From Paraconexibacter sp040581415 (lineage in GTDB: Bacteria > Actinomycetota > Thermoleophilia > Solirubrobacterales > Solirubrobacteraceae), in contig NZ_CP114014.1 of assembly GCF_040581415.1 (NCBI RefSeq), positions 620,001 to 684,000 of the forward strand: DNA of 64,000 bases, read 5' to 3'. Positions 44,580-53,197 of the stretch are shown one piece after another. Below the pieces are notes generated by a model that searched no databases, was not told the DNA's origin, and saw only the letters and a list, made by a program, of their open reading frames with translations. Made by a program: the position numbers and the translations under genes. Numbering within the stretch: the stretch's first letter is position 1; every line of letters begins with the position of its first letter.

Positions 44580-46238
44580 GTGAGCCTGACGGTCGTCACC
44601 GGCGGCACGCGGTCCGGCAAGAGCGCCCACGCCGAGCGGCTCGCTGCAGCGAGCGGCCTTCCCGTCCGGTACGTCGCCACCGGCGACGCCTCGATGGGGG
44701 ACCGCATCGCGGCCCACGTCGCCCGCCGACCGGCGGACTGGACGACGGTGATCGCGGGCCCCGACCTCGCCGTCGTGCTGGGCGGCGCGTCGGCGGCCGC
44801 GTCGTGCGTCCTGATCGACGGGCTCGGCCCGTGGATCGCGAGCGCGCTGCACCACGCGGGCGCGTTCGATGACCCCGGCCGCCTTCCGGCCGTCAGCGAC
44901 GCCGTGCTCACCTCCGTCGACGCGGCCGTGCGCGCGTCCCGTGACGCCGCTGCGGTGATTGTCGTCGCCGAGCAGGCGGGGTCCGGCGTCACGCCCCCCG
45001 ACCCCGCGTCGCGTGCCTGGGTCGACCTCCTGGGCGCTGCCACCGAGCGCTTCGCGGCCGCGGCGGACGACGTCGTCCTGGTGGTCGCGGGCCGCCCCGT
45101 CCCCCTCGCGGGACCGCAGGACGAGGGTGTTGCCGACCACCCGTTCCGCACGGTCGACCCGCGGAGCCGTCCCGGGGCGCGCACCGATGACGCCGATCTG
45201 CGCCGCCACGGCGACCGCGACGTGCGCCCCGGGGACGCGGACCATGCCGTGAACGTCGTCGCCGGCGGCCCGCCCGCGTGGCTGCGCGCCGCGCTCGATG
45301 CGGCGCTCGACAACGGCGCCGCGCAGTACCCGCGAGAGGACGACGCGATCGCCGCCGTCGCGGCACAGCACGGCCGCGGCACGCGCGAGGTGATCCCGAC
45401 CAACGGCGGCGCCGAGGCGCTCTGGCTGCTCGGGCCGGCCCTGCGGCCGCGCCTCGCGGCCTGTGTCCACCCGGCCTTCACCGAGTCCGAGGCCGCGCTG
45501 CACGCGCACGGGATCCCCGTCGTCCGCGTCCAGCGCGACCCCGAGCGCGGTTTCGCCCTCGAGCCGGAGGCCGTCCCGGACACCGCCGACCTGGTCATCG
45601 TCGGCAACCCCGCGTCGCCCAGCGGGACGCTCGACCCGGCGTCGGCGATCCTCGCCCTCCGGCGGCCCGGCCGGATCGTCGTCGTCGACGAGGCGTTCAT
45701 GGACCTCGTCCCCGGTGAGCCCGGCTCGCTCGCGGGCGAGCCGCTGGACGACGTCATCGTCGTCCGGAGCCTCACGAAGGTGCTGAGCGTCCCCGGCCTG
45801 CGTGCCGGGTACGCGCTGGCGCCGCCGCCCGTCGCCGACCGGCTGCGCGCCGTACGCCCGCCGTGGTCCGCCAACGCCCTGGCGCTCGCCGCGCTGCAGG
45901 CCGCGGCGGCGAACCCGCACGAGCTGCACGCGATCGCCGAGCGCGCCGCCGGCGAGCGGGCCGACCTCCACGCGCGCCTGCTCGACATCGACGGCGTCCG
46001 CGTCTGGCCGGGCGCGGCGAACTTCCTCCTGGTCGGGGTGGACGACGGGCCGCGCGCGGTCGCCGCCCTCCGCGGGCGCGGGATCGCGGTCCGTCCCGCG
46101 GGATCGTTCCCCGGCCTGGACGAGCGCCACATCCGCGTCACCGCCCGGGACCCGGAGCAGAACGCGCTGCTGGCCGCCGCCCTCACCGCCGCCCTCACCG
46201 CCGCCGTGGCCGGCGCCACGACGGGGACCACCGCGTGA
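44580..46238 (+). CDS. CobU / L-threonine-O-3-phosphate decarboxylase fusion
   Basis: A 552 aa bifunctional protein. Residues 1-~215 are CobU (adenosylcobinamide kinase/guanylyltransferase): P-loop GGTRSGKS at 8-15, RYVATGDASMGDRI and LIDGLGPWIA. Residues about 225-545 are a PLP enzyme of the histidinol-phosphate aminotransferase type: PTNGGAEALWLL, VGNPASPSGTLD, VVDEAFMDLVPGE and Lys400 in SLTKVLSVPGLRAGY. In a cob operon the latter is the threonine-phosphate decarboxylase making aminopropanol phosphate (CobC in Pseudomonas, CobD in Salmonella). GTG start at 44580; upstream in-frame codons run through the hairpin repeat. Confidence 0.92.
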   Translation: MSLTVVTGGTRSGKSAHAERLAAASGLPVRYVATGDASMGDRIAAHVARRPADWTTVIAGPDLAVVLGGASAAASCVLIDGLGPWIASALHHAGAFDDPGRLPAVSDAVLTSVDAAVRASRDAAAVIVVAEQAGSGVTPPDPASRAWVDLLGAATERFAAAADDVVLVVAGRPVPLAGPQDEGVADHPFRTVDPRSRPGARTDDADLRRHGDRDVRPGDADHAVNVVAGGPPAWLRAALDAALDNGAAQYPREDDAIAAVAAQHGRGTREVIPTNGGAEALWLLGPALRPRLAACVHPAFTESEAALHAHGIPVVRVQRDPERGFALEPEAVPDTADLVIVGNPASPSGTLDPASAILALRRPGRIVVVDEAFMDLVPGEPGSLAGEPLDDVIVVRSLTKVLSVPGLRAGYALAPPPVADRLRAVRPPWSANALALAALQAAAANPHELHAIAERAAGERADLHARLLDIDGVRVWPGAANFLLVGVDDGPRAVAALRGRGIAVRPAGSFPGLDERHIRVTARDPEQNALLAAALTAALTAAVAGATTGTTA

Positions 46239-47443
46239 TCACCGTCGTCGGCATCGGGGCGGACGGCTGGGACGGCCTGACCGGCCCGGCCCGAGCGGCC
46301 CTCGGCCAGGCTGCGCAGGTGGTCGGCTCCGCGCGGCAGCTCGACCTGCTCCCCGCCCGCGAGGTCGCCGCCGTCCGCACGCCGTGGCCGTCCCCGCTGG
46401 CGCCGCTCGCCGACGAGCTCGCCGCGCGCGCAGCGCAGGACGACCGCATCGCGGTCCTCGCCAGCGGCGACCCGATGCTCCACGGCATCGGCGCGACCCT
46501 CGTGCGCGCGGCCGGCGCGCAGCACGTCAGCGTCATCCCGCACCCGTCCGCGTTCGCGCTGGCCTGCGCCCGGATGGGCTGGCCGCAGGACGACGTCGAG
46601 CTCGTCAGCACCGTCGCCCGCGACCCTGCCGTCGTCCTGCGCGCCCTGCAGCCCGGCCGCCGGATCGTCGCCTACGTCACCGGGACGGACGGCGCGGCGC
46701 GGCTGGCCGCAGCGGTCACCGGCCACGGCGCCGGGGCCAGCGCGTTCACGGTCCTGGAGCAACTCGGCGGGCCGGGCGAGCAGCGCCACGACACGACCGC
46801 GGCGCGCGCCCTGGACCACGTCGCCGACCCGCTCCACGTCGTCGCGCTGCAGGTCGCCGGTGGCCGCGGCCACGCGCGGACCCCCGGCCTCCCGGACGAC
46901 GCGTTCGTCGCGTCCGACGGCCAGCTGACCAAGCGCCACATCCGCGCGGTGACGGTCGCGGCGCTCGGGCCGCTCCCGGGTGAGCTGCTGTGGGACGTCG
47001 GCGCCGGCAACGGCTCGGTCGCGATCGAGTGGCTGCGGGCGGAGCGGACGACCCGCGCGATCGCCGTCGAACCGCGCGCCGACCGCCTCGGCCGCATCGC
47101 CCAGAACGCGGCGGCGCTCGGCGTCCCGGAGCTGGACATCGTCGAGGGTCGCGCGCCCGCAGCGCTCGCCGGACTCGCGGCGCCCGACGTCATCTTTGTC
47201 GGCGGCGGGCTCAGCACGCCCGGTCTCCTCGACGCTTGCTGGAACGCGCTGAAGCCCGGCGGCCGCATCGTCGCGAACGTCGTCACGCTCGAGGGCGAGC
47301 AGGCCGCGTTCGCCGCGCAGCGGTCCCGCGGCGGGACGCTGACGCGCATCGACGTCGCCCACGCCGAGCCGATCGGCACCTTCACCGGCTGGCGCGCGCA
47401 GATGACGGTCGTGCAGTGGTCCGCGACGAAGGCGGCGACATGA
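46235..47443 (+). CDS. cobL: precorrin-6Y C5,15-methyltransferase (decarboxylating)
   Basis: Methylates C5 and C15 and decarboxylates precorrin-6B to precorrin-8X. The 402 aa protein joins a CbiE-type tetrapyrrole methylase (residues 1-~200: ITVVGIGADGWDGL, LASGDPMLHGIG) to a CbiT-type methyltransferase (about 215-400: DGQLTKRHIRAVTVAAL, LLWDVGAGNGSVAIEW). GTG start overlapping the preceding stop (GTGA). Length is normal for the fused CobL form. Confidence 0.95.
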   Translation: MITVVGIGADGWDGLTGPARAALGQAAQVVGSARQLDLLPAREVAAVRTPWPSPLAPLADELAARAAQDDRIAVLASGDPMLHGIGATLVRAAGAQHVSVIPHPSAFALACARMGWPQDDVELVSTVARDPAVVLRALQPGRRIVAYVTGTDGAARLAAAVTGHGAGASAFTVLEQLGGPGEQRHDTTAARALDHVADPLHVVALQVAGGRGHARTPGLPDDAFVASDGQLTKRHIRAVTVAALGPLPGELLWDVGAGNGSVAIEWLRAERTTRAIAVEPRADRLGRIAQNAAALGVPELDIVEGRAPAALAGLAAPDVIFVGGGLSTPGLLDACWNALKPGGRIVANVVTLEGEQAAFAAQRSRGGTLTRIDVAHAEPIGTFTGWRAQMTVVQWSATKAAT

Positions 47444-48201
47444 CGGTCCACTTCATCGGCGCCGGCCCCGGGGCGCCCGACCTGCTGACGCTCCGCGCCC
47501 AGCGGCTCATCGCCGCGGCACCGGTCGTGCTCTACGCGGGCGCGCTGGTGCCGGCCGAGATCCTCGGGCACGCTCCGGCCGAGGCGCAGGTGATCGACAC
47601 GCAGCACCTGCAGCTGGACGAGATCATCGCCGCCTGCCAGGCCGCGCACGGCGCCGGACACGACGTCGCCCGTCTGCACTCCGGGGACCTGTCGATCTAC
47701 AGCGCGGTCGCCGAGCAGACCCGCCGCCTGGACGCGCTGGGCATCCCCTGGGACGTCACGCCAGGCGTCCCCGCGTTCGCTGCGGCCGCCGCCGCGCTGC
47801 GCTGCGAGCTGACGGTGCCCGAGGTCGCCCAGACCGTGATCCTCACCCGCTACGGGAAGCTCGCGTCGAAGATCCCGGCGGGGGAGGACCTCGCGTCGCT
47901 CGCCGCGCACGGCACCACGCTCGTGGTGCACCTCGGGACGCAGGCGATCGACGAGATCGTCGCGGCCGTGACGCCGCACTACGGTCCCGACTGCGCCGCC
48001 GCGGTGGTCGCCCGCGCGAGCTGGCCGGACGAGCTGGTCCTGCGCGGGACGCTGGCGACCATCGCCGCCCAGGTCGCGGACGCCGGCATCCGCCGCACCG
48101 CCACGATCCTGGTCGGCCCCGCGCTCGCCGCGCACGACTTCCGCGAGAGCCACCTGTACTCCAAGGCGCGCGACCGCCCCGCCGCGGGCGACGACGCATG
48201 A
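47440..48201 (+). CDS. cobM: precorrin-4 C11-methyltransferase
   Basis: SAM-dependent methylation of precorrin-4 at C11 to precorrin-5. The 253 aa protein begins VHFIGAGPGAPDLLTLR, with HSGDLSIYSAVAEQ, TPGVPAFAAAAAAL and ILTRYGKLASKIP, all characteristic of CobM/CbiF. ATG overlaps cobL by 4 nt; the stop overlaps cobF by 4 nt. Confidence 0.95.
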   Translation: MTVHFIGAGPGAPDLLTLRAQRLIAAAPVVLYAGALVPAEILGHAPAEAQVIDTQHLQLDEIIAACQAAHGAGHDVARLHSGDLSIYSAVAEQTRRLDALGIPWDVTPGVPAFAAAAAALRCELTVPEVAQTVILTRYGKLASKIPAGEDLASLAAHGTTLVVHLGTQAIDEIVAAVTPHYGPDCAAAVVARASWPDELVLRGTLATIAAQVADAGIRRTATILVGPALAAHDFRESHLYSKARDRPAAGDDA

Positions 48202-48956
48202 GGACCGTCCTGCTGATCGGCATCGGCGCCGGCGACCCGGGCCACGTGACCCAGCAGGCGGTCGCCGCGCTCCAGCGGTTCGACGTCCTCTTCGTCGTGA
48301 CCAAGAACGCGGCGGACGAGCTGGTCGCCCTGCGCCGTCAGGTGGTCGACACGCACCGCGCACCCGGCCGGTCGTACCGGACCGTCGAGCTGGCGGACCC
48401 GCCGCGGCCGTGGCGGGATGCGCCGGACTACCGGGCCGCCGTCGATCGCTGGCGGCAGCAGCGCACCGACCTCTGGGGCGCCGCGATCGCGCAGCACCTC
48501 GGCGAGGACGAGACGGGTGCGTTCCTGGTCTGGGGCGACCCGTCGCTGTACGAGTCCACGCTCGCGGTCGTCGACGAGGTGGCCGCCCGTGGGGAGGTCG
48601 CGTTCACGCACGAGGTCGTCCCCGGCGTCAGCTCCGTCCACGCGCTCACCGCCCGCCACCGCATCCCGCTGAACCGCGTCGGCCGGGCCGTGCAGATCAT
48701 GCCCGCGCGGCTGCTGGCCGGCGGGATGCCGGACGGCGTCGACGACGTGGTCGTGATGCTCGACGCCGGCGCGACGTTCGCGACGATCCCGGCGGACGGC
48801 ATCGACATCTACTGGGGCGCGTACCTGGGAACGCCGGACGAGCTCCTGCGCAGCGGACCGCTCGCGGAGGTCGCGCCGCAGATCGTCCGCGACCGGGACG
48901 CGGCGAAGGCGCGCAAGGGCTGGATGTTCGACATCTACCTGCTGCGGCGCCGATGA
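48198..48956 (+). CDS. cobF: precorrin-6A synthase (deacetylating)
   Basis: C1-methylation of precorrin-5 with loss of acetate, a step specific to the aerobic pathway. The 252 aa protein starts VLLIGIGAGDPGHVTQQAV, with LVWGDPSLYESTL and VVPGVSSVHALTARHRIPLN, and ends with KARKGWMFDIYLLRRR, matching CobF rather than other tetrapyrrole methylases. Overlaps cobM and cobK by 4 nt each. Confidence 0.93.
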   Translation: MRTVLLIGIGAGDPGHVTQQAVAALQRFDVLFVVTKNAADELVALRRQVVDTHRAPGRSYRTVELADPPRPWRDAPDYRAAVDRWRQQRTDLWGAAIAQHLGEDETGAFLVWGDPSLYESTLAVVDEVAARGEVAFTHEVVPGVSSVHALTARHRIPLNRVGRAVQIMPARLLAGGMPDGVDDVVVMLDAGATFATIPADGIDIYWGAYLGTPDELLRSGPLAEVAPQIVRDRDAAKARKGWMFDIYLLRRR

Positions 48957-49708
48957 CCGGGGTGGGCGCTCCCACCGTCCTGATCCTGGGCGGGACGGCC
49001 GAGGCGCGCGCGCTCGCCGCGACGCTGGACGCCGCCGGCGTCGTTGTGCTCTCGTCGCTGGCCGGCCGCGTGGCACGGCCGCGCCTGCCCGTCGGCGCAG
49101 TCCGGATCGGCGGCTTCGGCGGCCCGGATGCGCTCGCGGACTGGCTCGTCGAGCACGGCATCGAGCGCGTCGTCGACGCCACCCACCCCTTCGCCGAGCG
49201 GATCTCCGGCTCCGCGGTCCACGCGTGCGGGGTGGCCCAGATCCCGCTCCTGCGCCTGGAGCGCCCGGGGTGGACGGCCGGTCCGGAGGACCGCTGGCAC
49301 TGGGTCGACGACCTGCCGCAGGCCGAGACCGCGCTGCGGGAGCTCGGCGCGCGCCGCGTCCTGCTCACCAGCGGGCGCCAGGGCCTGGCCGCGTTCACCG
49401 CCAACGCAGACGCCTGGTTCCTCATCCGCTGCGTCGACCCGCCCGCGCCCGCCGACCTGCCACCGCAGCACGAGGTCCTGCTCGACCGCGGGCCCTACAC
49501 GCTCGAGGGCGAGCTGGGGCTCATCGACTCCCACGCCGTCGACACCATCGTCACGAAGGACAGCGGCGGGCCGCTCACCGAGGCGAAGCTGCACGCGGCC
49601 CGGGCCCGCGGCCTGCCGGTGATCGTGGTCCGGCGGCCGCCGCGCGCGGACGTGGAGACCGTCGCCACGGTCGACGACGCCGCCGGCTGGGTGTTGTCCC
49701 AGCGCTGA
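48953..49708 (+). CDS. cobK: precorrin-6A reductase
   Basis: NADPH-dependent reduction of precorrin-6A to 6B. The 251 aa protein shows VLILGGTAEARALAATL, VVDATHPFAERISGSA, VLLTSGRQGLAAF and VTKDSGGPLTEAKLHAAR, all typical of CobK/CbiJ. ATG overlaps the cobF stop by 4 nt. It ends the rightward operon; the next gene starts 85 nt on with an unrelated secreted product. Confidence 0.95.
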   Translation: MTGVGAPTVLILGGTAEARALAATLDAAGVVVLSSLAGRVARPRLPVGAVRIGGFGGPDALADWLVEHGIERVVDATHPFAERISGSAVHACGVAQIPLLRLERPGWTAGPEDRWHWVDDLPQAETALRELGARRVLLTSGRQGLAAFTANADAWFLIRCVDPPAPADLPPQHEVLLDRGPYTLEGELGLIDSHAVDTIVTKDSGGPLTEAKLHAARARGLPVIVVRRPPRADVETVATVDDAAGWVLSQR

Positions 49709-49793
49709 CCGGCCGGCGGAACCTCGCGGGGCCGTCGGGCGTTCGGAGAGGGCGGTGCGGGCCGCGCCCGTCCCCCGACCCGAAGGACCACCC

Positions 49794-51254
49794 ATGCCGC
49801 ACCCTCTCTTCCGCCTGATCCCCGGCTCGCGCCGGGTCCGCCCGGCCCTCGGCAGTCTGGTCGCCGGCACGGCGGCCACCGCCGTCGCCGCGGCGATCGT
49901 CGTCCCGGGCTTCACCGCTGCGGCCGCGGCCGCCGGCCCGGGCGGTGCCCCAGGGGCCTGGGGGCCGGCGACGCCGCTGCGCTACGGCGGGCCGGCGTCG
50001 CTCGCGGGCAACCCCGCGCTGGCGCTCAACGCGGACGGCCTCGGGGTGGCGGTGTCCGACGTCGGGGGCGGCGACGCACCCGGACCGCGTTCGGATGCGA
50101 GTGCGTTCACCAACGGCGTCTTCCTGGACCCGCTGCCGTTCAGCACCGGCAGCACCCGCGTCGGCCTGGGCTTGGGCGGCGTCGCCGCGTACGGCCGGGG
50201 CGGCCTCATCGCTGCGGGCGTCAGGGCGCGAGCGGACAGCTCGCAGGCCGTCCTGGCCCTCGGCAGCCTGTCGGCGAACCGCGCGCAGCTGGGCACCGTG
50301 CACCCGGTCGGTCCGGCCGCCATGCACGCGTCGGCGCCCGCTCTGGCGGTGAACGCGCGTGGGGACGCCGCGCTCGTGGTCCCCGTCTGCCGCGACGGCG
50401 GCTGCCGGCGGTCGATCATCTACCTGGCCGTGCGCCGCATGGGCTCCAGCCGCATCACGACTACGCGGATCGCGGAGCCCACGCGCACGCTGCCGCGCGT
50501 GGCCGCGGCGATCAACGAGCGCGGCGACGCGCTGGCGGTGTGGACGGACAACGAGGCCGTGAACGCCCGCGTCCGCACGCTCGGCGGTTGGCTCAGGGCG
50601 ACGCAGCGGGCCGGGACGACGGTGCGCGGATCGCTCGCTGCGCCGAGCGCGTCCCTCAGCCTGCACCGCGCCGAGCTCGTCGGCTGGTCCACGCAGGTGG
50701 TCCACGAGGGGGACGGGACGGCCGGCGCGGTGCGGGTCGCCCAGGCGCGGGACGGCGGTCGCTTCTCGGCCGCCGCCGAGCTCGCGCAGCTGCCCGCTCT
50801 CAGCGGCCGGTCGGCGAGCGGCGCCGTCGTCCGGGTCGACATCGACCCGAACGGCCTGCGCCACCTGGCGTGGACCGGGTACGCCGACGGGCACTTCACG
50901 GTGAGCAGCGCGCTGCTGAACGGCGCGGCCGACAGCGGGACCGCCAAGCCGGTGGACCGGCAGACGCTGACGGCCCCCGGGACCGACGCCGTGCTCGAGG
51001 ACCTCGACACGGGTGCCGACGGGAGCGAGGTCGTGACGCTGCGGACCGGCGTGCGCGGCGACGAGCCGGTCGACGGACACGCGGTGGTCGCGGTCGCCAC
51101 CCGCGCGTCGGCGGACGCGTCCTACACCGTGACCGCGCTCTCGGCTGCGGACGAGCTCGCGACCAGCGCCCAGACGGTGCTGCAGCCCGGCCGCGCGATC
51201 GTCGCCTGGGGCACGGCCGCGGCCGGTGCGCGTTACGCGGAGCGCATCGGCTGA
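49794..51254 (+). CDS. secreted protein with repeated beta-propeller-like motifs
   Basis: A 486 aa exported protein. After a twin-basic start, a hydrophobic segment (SLVAGTAATAVAAAIVVPGFTAAAAAAG) serves as signal peptide. The mature part repeats a motif of the form xPALAxNxxGDAxxV (NPALALNADGLGVAV, APALAVNARGDAALV, VAAAINERGDALAVW), suggesting a beta-propeller or similar repeat fold. Two Cys (VCRDGGC) could form a disulfide. No catalytic motif is seen. The ATG follows a GAAGGA ribosome site. It is same-strand with the cob operon but probably not part of it. Confidence 0.7.
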   Translation: MPHPLFRLIPGSRRVRPALGSLVAGTAATAVAAAIVVPGFTAAAAAAGPGGAPGAWGPATPLRYGGPASLAGNPALALNADGLGVAVSDVGGGDAPGPRSDASAFTNGVFLDPLPFSTGSTRVGLGLGGVAAYGRGGLIAAGVRARADSSQAVLALGSLSANRAQLGTVHPVGPAAMHASAPALAVNARGDAALVVPVCRDGGCRRSIIYLAVRRMGSSRITTTRIAEPTRTLPRVAAAINERGDALAVWTDNEAVNARVRTLGGWLRATQRAGTTVRGSLAAPSASLSLHRAELVGWSTQVVHEGDGTAGAVRVAQARDGGRFSAAAELAQLPALSGRSASGAVVRVDIDPNGLRHLAWTGYADGHFTVSSALLNGAADSGTAKPVDRQTLTAPGTDAVLEDLDTGADGSEVVTLRTGVRGDEPVDGHAVVAVATRASADASYTVTALSAADELATSAQTVLQPGRAIVAWGTAAAGARYAERIG

Positions 51255-51293
51255 GACGGACCGCCGGACACGCCGGGCTGGGCGCACGGGGGT

Positions 51294-51336
51294 GTGGCGG
51301 TACCAGGTGTCGTTCTCCGGCACCTGGTACTGCCAC
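51294..51336 (-). repeat. 43 nt palindromic repeat, copy B
   Basis: The arms GTGGCGGTACCAGGTG / CACCTGGTACTGCCAC pair with one mismatch around TCGTTCTCCGG. It is the inverse-oriented relative of 44501-44543. It lies between the secreted protein and the small zinc-ribbon gene, where it could also act as a terminator. Confidence 0.75.
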
Positions 51337-51384
51337 GTCGCTCCCGCGCGGCCTCGGGGGCCGCGTCGATCTATCCTGCGGTGG

Positions 51385-51570
51385 ATGAGCGACGCCGCCG
51401 TCCCCGACCCGTCGACCGCCATGGGCTGGTGCGTCTGCGGCGAGAAGGTCACGATCGCCGACGCGCAGGCGGTCACCCTGACGAACGGGAAGCCCGGCTG
51501 GCAGGGCTACTGCCCGGAGTGCGGGGCGCCGCTGTTCGCGATCCGCCGCGCCCCGAAGGCCGCCACCTGA
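51385..51570 (+). CDS. small zinc-ribbon protein (DUF5679-like)
   Basis: A 61 aa protein whose core WCVCGEKVTIADAQAVTLTN and GYCPECGAPLFAIRR follow the DUF5679 pattern of tiny zinc ribbons. The first knuckle is C-x-C rather than CxxC, and the second is CPEC, so zinc binding is likely but not textbook. The ATG is set by where coding-like sequence begins, after the hairpin repeat. Its last 64 bp overlap the 3' end of the convergent TetR gene. Function unknown; such proteins may bind nucleic acid or partner proteins. Confidence 0.65.
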   Translation: MSDAAVPDPSTAMGWCVCGEKVTIADAQAVTLTNGKPGWQGYCPECGAPLFAIRRAPKAAT

Positions 51571-52223
51571 ACGACGGGGCGCGTTGCCGCCGTCACGATC
51601 AGCTCCGTCGCCACCGCGACGACATCGTCCAGGCTGTCGTCCCACGCGGAGTCACCCGCCCAGGTGTTCACCAGCCCGTTGATGGCGCCGACCAGCGCGA
51701 TGGCGGTCAGCCGGAAGTCACGCGCCGGGATGAGGCCGGCCTCGGCCAGCCGCGTGAACTCCAGCTGCAGCAGGTCGGCGAACCGCTGGATCGCCTCGCG
51801 GCGATGGCGCTCGGTGGTCTGGCTCACGCCGACCGACTCCACGATCGCGATCCGCGCCCAGCGGCGATCTGACGTCACCACCGTGAAGTAGGCGCGCACC
51901 CCGGCGCCCGCGCGGCCGGGAAGGTCATCCGGGTCGACGGCGGCGACCGCCTCGGCGACGGCGGTCAGCGCCCGGGCGTTGAGGTCGTCGTGCAGGGCGA
52001 GCAGCAGCGCCTCGCGGCCGGCGAACAGCTCGTAGAAGTTCCGCGTCGAGACGCGGGCCTGCGCGCACAACTGCTCGATCGACGTCTGCCCGTAGCCGGT
52101 GGTCCCGAACGCCTCCAGTGCGGCGGCGACGAGGCGGCCGCGGCGGTCCTCGCTGCGCTCCGCCGCGGTGCGGTCGCCGTAGCGGCGGCCGGGCTCGGCA
52201 TCGGTGGGCGGCGTCCTCGTCAC
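51507..52223 (-). CDS. TetR-family transcriptional regulator
   Basis: A 238 aa repressor-type protein. The N-terminal helix-turn-helix spans about residues 25-75 (LVAAALEAFGTTGYGQTSIEQLCAQARVSTRNFYELFAGREAL), and the ligand domain follows (FADLLQLEFTRLAEAGLI). GTG start. The last 20 residues extend past the usual end and overlap the convergent zinc-ribbon gene, so the tail may be a late acquisition. It is divergent from a secreted esterase gene with direct repeats between them, hence that gene is the likely target. Confidence 0.88.
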   Translation of the reverse strand: MTRTPPTDAEPGRRYGDRTAAERSEDRRGRLVAAALEAFGTTGYGQTSIEQLCAQARVSTRNFYELFAGREALLLALHDDLNARALTAVAEAVAAVDPDDLPGRAGAGVRAYFTVVTSDRRWARIAIVESVGVSQTTERHRREAIQRFADLLQLEFTRLAEAGLIPARDFRLTAIALVGAINGLVNTWAGDSAWDDSLDDVVAVATELIVTAATRPVVQVAAFGARRIANSGAPHSGQ

Positions 52224-52237
52224 GGACGCCGGATCAT

Positions 52238-52302
52238 ATCTGGTCAGAGCACTTGTCAGAAGCGGTAGGCCGCTGGTAGCGTCCGTTCCCGAATCTGGTC
52301 AG
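52238..52302 (+). promoter_or_regulatory. TetR/esterase control region with direct repeats and promoter
   Basis: ATCTGGTCAG occurs at 52238-52247 and again at 52293-52302. The first copy continues into GAGCACTTGTCAGA, giving two CTGAC half sites. A promoter TTGTCA (52253-52258), 18 bp, TAGCGT (52277-52282) for the esterase overlaps the first site. This fits TetR repression of both genes. Confidence 0.5.
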
Positions 52303-52324
52303 CCGTCGTTTCAAAGGAGAGAGC

Positions 52325-53197
52325 ATGAGGTCGACTCGTCGCATCCTGGGGGCCGCGCTGTCACTCGCGGCCATCCTCACCGCCGGCAGCGCAGGGGTCG
52401 CCGGCGCGGCCACCCGTGCCGCGCCGTCCGCGTCGGCCGCCACCGACGGCTGCTCGCTAGCGCCGACGGCGGGCACCGTGACCCGCACGGTGGGCCGGCG
52501 CAGCTACCGCGTGAACGTCCCGGCGGGACTCAGCGGCCCGCGCGTCCCGCTGCTGCTGAGCCTGCACGGTGCCGGGAGCACGGGGGCCCAGGACGAGCTC
52601 TTCACGGGCTGGACGCCGTTCGCGGCGTCGCACCCCTTCATCGTCGCCTACCCGCAGGCGCGCGGCGTCTCGTTCTCCGGTCTCTGGGACCCGTACACGC
52701 CCGTCTCGACCGACGTCGCCGACCTGAAGGCGATGGCGGCCGACATCGCTGCGCAGTGGTGCGTGGACCCGCAGCGGATCCACGTCGACGGGTGGTCGAA
52801 CGGCGCGGTCATGAGCCAGCGCGTGGCCTGCGACGGAGCGGACACGTTCGCGTCGGTGACCTCCTACGCCGGCGGCACCCCGAGCCTCGCGGGACTGGCC
52901 GCGCCGTGCTCCCCGTCGCGCCCGATCGCGGTCGGCCTGATCGCCGGGCAGTTCGACTTCACCTACGGCGGCCTGGCCCAGAACACGGACGAGTGGACCG
53001 GGATCAACGACTGCGCTGCAACCCCGGCGCGCTCCACCGATGCGTTCGGAACGTCCGAGCTCTACACGTGCGCGGGCGGGGTGAGGGTGCTCTCGCGCGT
53101 CGTGGGGCTCACCTCGCACAACTGGCCGTCCGGCGCCCGGGGCGAGGATCAGCGCAGCCGCATGTGGGCGTTCTTCGAGGCACACCCACGCCCGTGA
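52325..53197 (+). CDS. secreted polyhydroxybutyrate-depolymerase-like esterase
   Basis: A 290 aa exported alpha/beta-hydrolase of the LpqC/feruloyl-esterase/PHB-depolymerase group. A signal peptide (AALSLAAILTAGSAGVAGAA) precedes PLLLSLHGAGSTGAQDE, the nucleophile Ser158 in GWSNGAVMS, then the Asp/His region ending in LTSHNWPSG. Pairs of Cys suggest disulfides, in line with export. Good ribosome site AAAGGAGAG. Likely substrates are polyesters or acylated plant or cell-wall material. Probably regulated by the divergent TetR protein. Overlaps the next gene by 4 nt. Confidence 0.85.
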   Translation: MRSTRRILGAALSLAAILTAGSAGVAGAATRAAPSASAATDGCSLAPTAGTVTRTVGRRSYRVNVPAGLSGPRVPLLLSLHGAGSTGAQDELFTGWTPFAASHPFIVAYPQARGVSFSGLWDPYTPVSTDVADLKAMAADIAAQWCVDPQRIHVDGWSNGAVMSQRVACDGADTFASVTSYAGGTPSLAGLAAPCSPSRPIAVGLIAGQFDFTYGGLAQNTDEWTGINDCAATPARSTDAFGTSELYTCAGGVRVLSRVVGLTSHNWPSGARGEDQRSRMWAFFEAHPRP

